From: JBEGTT01 sp041179245
GTDB taxonomy: Bacteria > Pseudomonadota > Gammaproteobacteria > Burkholderiales > Rhodocyclaceae
Length of the DNA: 9,909 bases
Reading direction: 5' to 3'
Assembly: GCA_041179245.1 (NCBI GenBank)
Contig: JBEGTT010000134.1
Coordinates: 1-9,909, forward strand
This document shows, one piece after another, positions 5,609 through 9,909 of this stretch; position 1 is the stretch's first letter; each line of letters starts with the position of its first letter. The notes under the pieces are model-generated. The model ran no database searches, was not told where the DNA came from, and worked only from the letters and a program-made list of their open reading frames with translations. Made by a program: the position numbers and the translations under genes.

Positions 5609-6029
5609 ACTCCTCCCGATCTTTAAAGCCCTTCATATTGCTCTCGTCATCAGTTGGTTCGCTGGGCTGTTTTATTTGCCAAGGATTTTCGTCAATCTGG
5701 CGATGGTGCCTGCGGATAGCCCTGCTGAAAATGACCGCCTGTTGTTGATGGCCAATAAGCTCTACCGTTTTATGACGCCACTCGGCATCTTGGCAGTGGG
5801 TCTCGGGTTTTTACTTTGGTTCGGATTTGGTTTTACGGGCGGATGGCTGCATCTGAAAACAACGCTGGTCACGGGCCTGATTTTTTACCACCTCTACTGC
5901 GGACGCCTTTTACGACAATTTGTTGCCGCCCAAAATGCCCGTAACCACGTATGGTTTCGCTTTTTTAATGAAGTACCAGTTCTGGTCATGTTTGCGGTGG
6001 TCTTTCTGGTAGAGCTTCAACCTTTCTAA
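5598..6029 (+). CDS. hemJ: HemJ-type protoporphyrinogen IX oxidase / CopD-family membrane protein
   Basis: This is a 143-residue integral membrane protein of the UPF0093/HemJ family, which oxidises protoporphyrinogen IX to protoporphyrin IX in haem synthesis when HemG and HemY are absent. Four hydrophobic segments lie at about 8-30, 62-80, 88-105 and 125-140. Family marks are KALHI with H13, SWFAGLFYLPR at 19-29, the WLxxK pattern at 83-87 with H85 and K87, and FNEVPVL at 123-129. Conserved His and Lys residues are implicated in haem binding or activity in studied HemJ proteins. It overlaps the upstream SDR gene by 11 bases and precedes the methyltransferase gene by 9. Databases often label such proteins only CopD family; the HemJ role here is an inference from the family. 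Confidence 0.82.
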   Translation: MNPELLPIFKALHIALVISWFAGLFYLPRIFVNLAMVPADSPAENDRLLLMANKLYRFMTPLGILAVGLGFLLWFGFGFTGGWLHLKTTLVTGLIFYHLYCGRLLRQFVAAQNARNHVWFRFFNEVPVLVMFAVVFLVELQPF

Positions 6030-6038
6030 TGGATCACT

Positions 6039-7271
6039 ATGGCACTTGAACGATTTTTTGCGACGGCCCCTCGCGGCTTAGAGCCTCTACTGGCTGACGA
6101 ACTGACCGCACAGGGTGCTACCGATTGTCGCTCCGTCGCTGGGGGTATCCAGTTTCGCGCTGACTGGCCCACGTGCTACCGAGTCAATCTGGAGTCCCGC
6201 ATCGCAACCCGCGTACTTTGGCTGGTGGCCGATGGGTTTTATCGTGAAGAAGATGACATCTATAAAATTGCCGCCAAACAACCTTGGCCATCGCTGTTTG
6301 AGCTAGAAAAAACGTTCCGCGTGGTGACAACCGCCATTCGCTGCCCACTGAAAAGCCTAGATTTCGTCACCCTGCGGGTCAAAGATGCGGTGTGTGATCG
6401 TTTTCGCGATCTCTATGACAAACGTCCCAATATTGATACCCGCGAGCCAGAAGTCCGCGTTCACGTCTTCCTCACTGAAGATCACTGCACGCTCTATCTC
6501 GATACCTCTGGCGCCCCCTTATGGCAACGCGGCCTGCGTCACGCCAATGTAGATGCCCCGCTTAAGGAAAATCTTGCAGCAGGTATTCTTAAACTTTCCG
6601 GCTGGCAACCCGATCAGCCGCTACTCGACCCTATGTGCGGTAGCGGTACCTTCTTGCTTGAAGCCGCTTGTATGTCGCTGGATATGGCCCCGGGCCTACA
6701 CCGCGTGAAATTTGGCTTTGAAAATCTGAGTACATTTGATGCCGCTGCATGGTCTGACATTCGTGAAGCCGCGCTGCGTCGTCAGCAAGAACCTCGTCCT
6801 TTACCGCTTTTTGGCAGTGACATCGACCCCCACGCCGTCCGTGCTACCAAACGGAATTTGCAGGAAGCGGGCCTCGGCAATGTCGTCAAAGTTCAGGAAG
6901 CCGATTTGTTATCACTCTCCCCACCTGAACTTCCTCTACCCGTAGAAGGGAAAGTAGTAGACCGGGCAGGAACACTCGTCGCCAACCCGCCCTATGGTGA
7001 GCGGATTGGGGAACAAGATGCGCTAGCCAAGCTCTATCCCGCTATTGGCGATACGCTGAAAAAACGCTTTGCCGGCTGGAATAGTTATTTCTTTACCGCT
7101 GACCTGCGCATGGCCAAACTGCTTGGCCTTAAACCCAGCCGGAAAACACCTCTATTCAATGGTGCGTTGGAATGCCGCTTATTCGAAATCAAAGTCATTG
7201 CCGGCAGCAACCGTAAAGAGAAACCAATCCCGGCTGATCCATCCGCTGATTTATCCTTAAAGCAACCATGA
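6039..7271 (+). CDS. rlmL: THUMP-domain class I SAM-dependent RNA methyltransferase, RlmL-like
   Basis: This 410-residue protein resembles the N-terminal half of E. coli RlmKL (YcbY), which makes m2G2445 in 23S rRNA. The start MALERFFATAPRGLEPLL is characteristic. A THUMP RNA-binding domain covers about 45-155, and a UPF0020-type methyltransferase follows with the SAM motif DPMCGSGTF at 197-205, GSDID at 259-263 and the N2-guanine methyltransferase motif NPPYGER at 316-322. The second RlmK (m7G2069) domain of the E. coli fusion is absent, so this is the stand-alone form; the site modified is inferred. The last 20 or so residues are a low-complexity tail. GGA at 6031-6033 is a weak Shine-Dalgarno sequence. 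The stop overlaps yggS by four bases (ATGA), indicating translational coupling. Confidence 0.92.
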   Translation: MALERFFATAPRGLEPLLADELTAQGATDCRSVAGGIQFRADWPTCYRVNLESRIATRVLWLVADGFYREEDDIYKIAAKQPWPSLFELEKTFRVVTTAIRCPLKSLDFVTLRVKDAVCDRFRDLYDKRPNIDTREPEVRVHVFLTEDHCTLYLDTSGAPLWQRGLRHANVDAPLKENLAAGILKLSGWQPDQPLLDPMCGSGTFLLEAACMSLDMAPGLHRVKFGFENLSTFDAAAWSDIREAALRRQQEPRPLPLFGSDIDPHAVRATKRNLQEAGLGNVVKVQEADLLSLSPPELPLPVEGKVVDRAGTLVANPPYGERIGEQDALAKLYPAIGDTLKKRFAGWNSYFFTADLRMAKLLGLKPSRKTPLFNGALECRLFEIKVIAGSNRKEKPIPADPSADLSLKQP

Positions 7272-8011
7272 GCCTCCCCACCAATCTTACCGAGCGCATC
7301 AGCGCCCAACTTGGCGAGACTCACGCGGCAATAGCGACAGCGCTCGATGCTGCCAATCGCTCAGATACCGTCAGGCTGCTGGTCGTGAGTAAAACGCAAG
7401 CAGCAGAAGCCGTATTGGCGGCTGCCCATGCGGGTCAAAAAAGTTTTGGTGAGAATTATGTACAAGAAGGCATTAACAAAATTCTCGCTTGCCGTGCTGC
7501 AGGCCATGTTGGCGAGCAAGCACTTACTTGGCACCTAATCGGCCCCCTTCAAAGCAATAAGACCCGCTTGGTCGCTGAACTGTTTGATTGGGTCGAAAGT
7601 GTCGATCGACTCAAAATAGCCAAAAGGCTTTCTGAACAACGCCCTGCAAGTTTGCCAAAACTGCAAGTTTGTGTACAGGTCAACATCTCTGGCGAAACCA
7701 GCAAAAGTGGCTGTTCTCCAACTGAAGCGGCAACGCTGTGTACTGAGCTTGCCCAGCTGCCCAGACTACAACTGCGCGGTTTGATGGCTATCCCCGAACC
7801 CATCGAAGGGGAGATTGCCCAGCGCGCAGCCTGCCACCCCTTACGCGAACTATTCGACCGCATCAAACCAACCCTGCCAAACCCAGACAGTTTTGATACG
7901 CTATCCATCGGCATGAGTCACGACCTTGCCGCTGCCATTGCTGAAGGTGCTACCCAAGTTCGAATTGGCACGGCTATTTTCGGCCAGCGCGCCTCCAAAG
8001 CCATTGAATAA
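7268..8011 (+). CDS. yggS: YggS/PLPBP pyridoxal phosphate homeostasis protein
   Basis: This is a cytoplasmic PLP-binding protein of the YggS/PROSC (COG0325) family, which buffers pyridoxal 5'-phosphate and affects amino-acid and keto-acid balance without a known catalytic reaction. The 247-residue product has the fold type III barrel marks: the PLP lysine K42 in VVSKTQ, GENYVQE at 61-67, HLIGPLQSNK at 89-98, VNISGETSKSG at 138-148, GLMAIP at 171-176, LSIGMSHDL at 212-220 and VRIGTAIFG at 231-239. The start overlaps the rlmL stop as ATGA. It lies upstream of proC, as in many bacteria. Confidence 0.96.
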   Translation: MSLPTNLTERISAQLGETHAAIATALDAANRSDTVRLLVVSKTQAAEAVLAAAHAGQKSFGENYVQEGINKILACRAAGHVGEQALTWHLIGPLQSNKTRLVAELFDWVESVDRLKIAKRLSEQRPASLPKLQVCVQVNISGETSKSGCSPTEAATLCTELAQLPRLQLRGLMAIPEPIEGEIAQRAACHPLRELFDRIKPTLPNPDSFDTLSIGMSHDLAAAIAEGATQVRIGTAIFGQRASKAIE

Positions 8012-8054
8012 ACTAGAACAGAACCTGAACCCTCAATTCAACGGAGACATCCCC

Positions 8055-8873
8055 ATGAAAATTTTCTTCCTCGGCGGCGGCAATATGGCTAACGCACTCA
8101 TTGGCGGCATGATGCGGCAAGGTTTTGCCAACACCGACATTAGCGTCGTTGAACTCAATACCGACAATCGACAAGCCCTCAAGGAGCAGTTCGATATTGA
8201 TGTATTTTCCAGCGCCACCGAGTGCAACTGGCGCACCGCCGATGTGGTTATTTTGGCCGTCAAACCACAACAAATGAAAGAAGCACTAGCACCACTATCA
8301 GGACAACTCCAGCACGCTTTGGTCATCAGCATTGCCGCCGGATTAACCATGGAAACGCTCGCCCGTTGGTTGGGCAACTACCGCCGTATCGTGCGCTGTA
8401 TGCCCAACACACCGTCCCTGATTGGGGCTGGCATGACCGGGCTTTGCGCGTTAACCGATGTCAGCATGAATGAGAAACTAGCCGCCGAACGTATCCTTCA
8501 AGCCGTTGGCAAAACCATGTGGGTGGAAGAAGAAAACTCACTGGATGGGGTTACCGCCATTTCCGGTAGCGGCCCAGCCTACGTTTTCCTGTTTATCGAA
8601 GCCCTCCAAGAAGCGGCTGCCGAATTGGGCTTTAACCCTGAAGAAGCACGCCAACTAGCACTCGAAACCGTTCTCGGTGCCGCCCAACTGGCCGCCCAAT
8701 CTCCTGAATCCGCCAGCCTACTGCGCGAACGCGTCACCTCCAAAGGCGGCACGACGGCGGCGGCACTTGAGGTCATGGGCAAATTTGGCGTTAAAGCTGG
8801 CATCATCGCTGGCGCTCATGCCGCAGCCCTACGTAGCGCTGAACTTGGCCACATCCTTGGGAGCCAAGACTGA
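8055..8873 (+). CDS. proC: Pyrroline-5-carboxylate reductase ProC
   Basis: ProC catalyses the last step of proline synthesis, the NAD(P)H-dependent reduction of 1-pyrroline-5-carboxylate to L-proline in the cytoplasm. The 272-residue product shows the nucleotide-binding GGGNMA at 7-12, AVKPQ at 68-72, RCMPNTP at 114-120, SGSGPAY at 170-176 and the signature VTSKGGTT at 227-234; length is typical. The frame stays open upstream to 7926 inside yggS, but GGAG (8043-8046), eight bases before the ATG at 8055, and the canonical MKIFFLGGGN fix the start. A 43-base gap after yggS is the longest in the operon. The TGA overlaps the yggT ATG by one base. Confidence 0.98.
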   Translation: MKIFFLGGGNMANALIGGMMRQGFANTDISVVELNTDNRQALKEQFDIDVFSSATECNWRTADVVILAVKPQQMKEALAPLSGQLQHALVISIAAGLTMETLARWLGNYRRIVRCMPNTPSLIGAGMTGLCALTDVSMNEKLAAERILQAVGKTMWVEEENSLDGVTAISGSGPAYVFLFIEALQEAAAELGFNPEEARQLALETVLGAAQLAAQSPESASLLRERVTSKGGTTAAALEVMGKFGVKAGIIAGAHAAALRSAELGHILGSQD

Positions 8874-9418
8874 TGCTAGGCCATGCTATTCAACTGATTT
8901 TTGGTACCGTAATTAGTTTTTTTACGGCCGCCTTTCTAATTCGTTTCCTGATGCAGGCCTACCGCGTTTCCTTTGCCGGGCAACTGGGTCAATTTGTCAC
9001 TCAAGTGACTAACTGGCTGGTTAAACCCCTACGCCGCGTCATTCCTGGCCTGCGGGGATTTGATCTGGCAAGTCTGGTTGCCGCTTATCTGGCTGAGCTA
9101 ATGGGCCTTACGCTCTCGCTACTGGTGGGAAGTAGCGGCATGTTGAGCTTGTTACCCACCGAAAGTATTGCGCTGTATTTGTTATGGGGAGCACTCGTGG
9201 GACTCTTACGCTTAGTGGTTTATCTATTTATTGGCGCTTTAATTGCTCAAGCCGTGCTGTCTTGGGTTAATCCCTATTCACCCATTGCTCGGCCACTGGC
9301 CCAATTCACGGGACCGATTCTTGACCCCATCCGCAGAGTCATCCCACCCATTGCGGGTGTTGACCTGTCTCCATTCGTGGTTTTGCTGTTAGCCCAACTG
9401 GTATTGATGTTTCTATAA
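8873..9418 (+). CDS. yggT: YggT family membrane protein with two YGGT repeats
   Basis: This 181-residue integral membrane protein belongs to the YggT family, whose function is not firmly known; homologues are linked to osmotic tolerance, cell division or thylakoid biogenesis in different organisms. Two homologous halves are visible. The first has FLIRFLMQAYRVS, then WLVKPLRRVIPGLRGFDLASL (about 21-67); the second has AQAVLSWVNPYSP, then PILDPIRRVIPPIAGVDLSPF (about 124-168). Each half has a P-x-RRVIP linker between hydrophobic helices, and extra helices fill residues 70-125. GGGAG (8859-8863) lies nine bases before the ATG, which overlaps the proC stop as TGATG. It sits in the usual proC-yggT-yggU order. 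Confidence 0.94.
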   Translation: MLGHAIQLIFGTVISFFTAAFLIRFLMQAYRVSFAGQLGQFVTQVTNWLVKPLRRVIPGLRGFDLASLVAAYLAELMGLTLSLLVGSSGMLSLLPTESIALYLLWGALVGLLRLVVYLFIGALIAQAVLSWVNPYSPIARPLAQFTGPILDPIRRVIPPIAGVDLSPFVVLLLAQLVLMFL

Positions 9419-9421
9419 CCC

Positions 9422-9724
9422 ATGCCGGCACTACCCATCTGGTTGCAGGATTATGGGACATTCTGTTGCCTGACCCTGCACATCCAGCCCGGAGCCAAAA
9501 AAACGCAGATTGCGGGAGAACATGGAGAGGCGTTGAAAATACGCCTAGCCGCCCCACCCGTAGATGGAAAAGCCAATGCTGCACTCCTCACTTTTCTGGC
9601 CAAAACATTAGGGCTCGCTAAATCTGGCGTTCGCCTGAAAAGTGGCGACACCAGCCGCCACAAACGGGTAGAAATAGATGCCAGCACTCAATCGGTGTTA
9701 ACGGTTCTAGCGACACTTCTGTAG
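9422..9724 (+). CDS. yggU: DUF167 / YggU family protein
   Basis: This 100-residue cytoplasmic protein belongs to the DUF167 (YggU) family of unknown function. The family core is clear: LHIQPGAKKTQIAG at about 19-32, the ALKIRLAAPPVDGKANAAL stretch at 37-55, a helix FLAKTLGL and SGDTSRHKRVEI at about 74-85. It starts three bases after the yggT stop with no visible Shine-Dalgarno sequence, which suggests reinitiation or coupling. It appears to be the last gene of the rightward operon; the next gene converges with stop codons only nine bases apart, and no terminator is visible after it. Confidence 0.92.
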   Translation: MPALPIWLQDYGTFCCLTLHIQPGAKKTQIAGEHGEALKIRLAAPPVDGKANAALLTFLAKTLGLAKSGVRLKSGDTSRHKRVEIDASTQSVLTVLATLL

Positions 9725-9733
9725 CTGCAGCGG

Positions 9734-9909
9734 CTAACGAACTTCCCCAAAATGCCGTTTCAGACCCATGGTCGTTTTGTTGAAAATACGGGAATCCATG
9801 ACCTTGAGGTCAGCGCTGATAGCTGGCAGAAACGCCATCTGGGCAAGAATATCGCGCTCCAGATCAATACCCGGTGCAATTTCAATCAGCTCCAGACCTT
9901 CACCGGTCA
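9734..9909 (-). CDS. CoA-transferase, C-terminal fragment (YdiF/propionate CoA-transferase-like), cut by window edge
   Basis: The minus strand carries an open frame running in from the right edge to a TAG at 9736-9734, giving the last 57 residues of a protein. The pattern GLELIEIAPGIDLERDI, then LAQMAF, ISADLKVMDSRIF and MGL resembles the C-terminal end of acyl-CoA:acetate or 3-keto-acid CoA-transferases of the YdiF/Pct type, which move CoA between short-chain acids. The catalytic glutamate lies outside the window, so substrate and integrity cannot be judged. It converges on yggU with a 9-base gap. Confidence 0.72.
   Translation of the reverse strand, partial: TGEGLELIEIAPGIDLERDILAQMAFLPAISADLKVMDSRIFNKTTMGLKRHFGEVR

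Noticed and set aside
6221..6228. E. coli-type Chi octamer GCTGGTGG
   Set aside because: It falls inside rlmL coding sequence, occurs once, and this organism is not expected to use the E. coli Chi sequence.
7926..8054. N-terminal extension of ProC starting inside yggS
   Set aside because: The extension has no homologue-like sequence, while the ATG at 8055 has a well-spaced GGAG and begins the canonical nucleotide-binding motif.
8848..8871. CTTGGGAGCCAAG hairpin before yggT as a terminator
   Set aside because: The stem is short, lies within proC coding sequence and has no T-run; GGGAG there is better explained as the yggT ribosome binding site.
1..9909. Mobile element, CRISPR, phage or defence system
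   Set aside because: No transposase, integrase, regular direct repeats, or toxin/antitoxin or nuclease-helicase genes are visible. The tRNA genes are not flanked by an integrase or a repeated tRNA 3' end that would mark an island.

Overview
This window looks like a chromosomal housekeeping segment from a betaproteobacterium. The clues are a diheme cytochrome c4 gene divergent from engB, a CNP1-like periplasmic protein just downstream of rppH, a ferredoxin-type reductase coupled to yaeQ, and a yggS-proC-yggT-yggU block. I judge base composition by eye to be near 50% GC. I cannot name the genus. I see no insertion sequence, phage gene, CRISPR array, integrase or toxin-antitoxin pair, and no gene that looks foreign beside its neighbours.

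Left part (1-1914): engB, encoding a ribosome-assembly GTPase, runs leftward and is divergent from a rightward cytochrome c4 gene. The c4 gene ends at a strong intrinsic terminator. Facing it is a leftward tRNA-Gly(GCC)-tRNA-Cys(GCA) pair with a near-consensus promoter, a terminator-like hairpin between the two tRNAs, and a terminator after tRNA-Cys. About 180 bases of leader then precede rppH and hold a hairpin with a T-run and a longer-range inverted repeat.

Middle (1915-4677): rppH (RNA 5'-pyrophosphohydrolase, which starts mRNA decay) is followed 11 bases later by a CNP1-like exported protein. This pair converges on a leftward two-gene unit, ferredoxin-NAD(P)H reductase then yaeQ. The two converging transcripts share a TTAA that supplies both stop codons.

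Right part (4706-9724): a tightly packed rightward operon encodes a YeeZ-like SDR, a HemJ-type protoporphyrinogen oxidase, a THUMP/methyltransferase of RlmL type, the PLP-homeostasis protein YggS, pyrroline-5-carboxylate reductase ProC, the membrane protein YggT, and a DUF167/YggU protein. Junctions are overlaps of 11, 4 and 1 bases or gaps of 9, 43 and 3 bases, so co-transcription is likely. The window ends in the C-terminus of a leftward CoA-transferase.

The genes serve translation and ribosome maturation (engB, tRNAs, rlmL), RNA turnover (rppH), respiration and haem (c4, hemJ), and proline and PLP metabolism (proC, yggS). I found no convincing undescribed system. The points most worth checking are the hairpin between the tRNAs, the rppH leader, the coupled reductase-yaeQ pair, and the very short divergent interval at 4678-4705.
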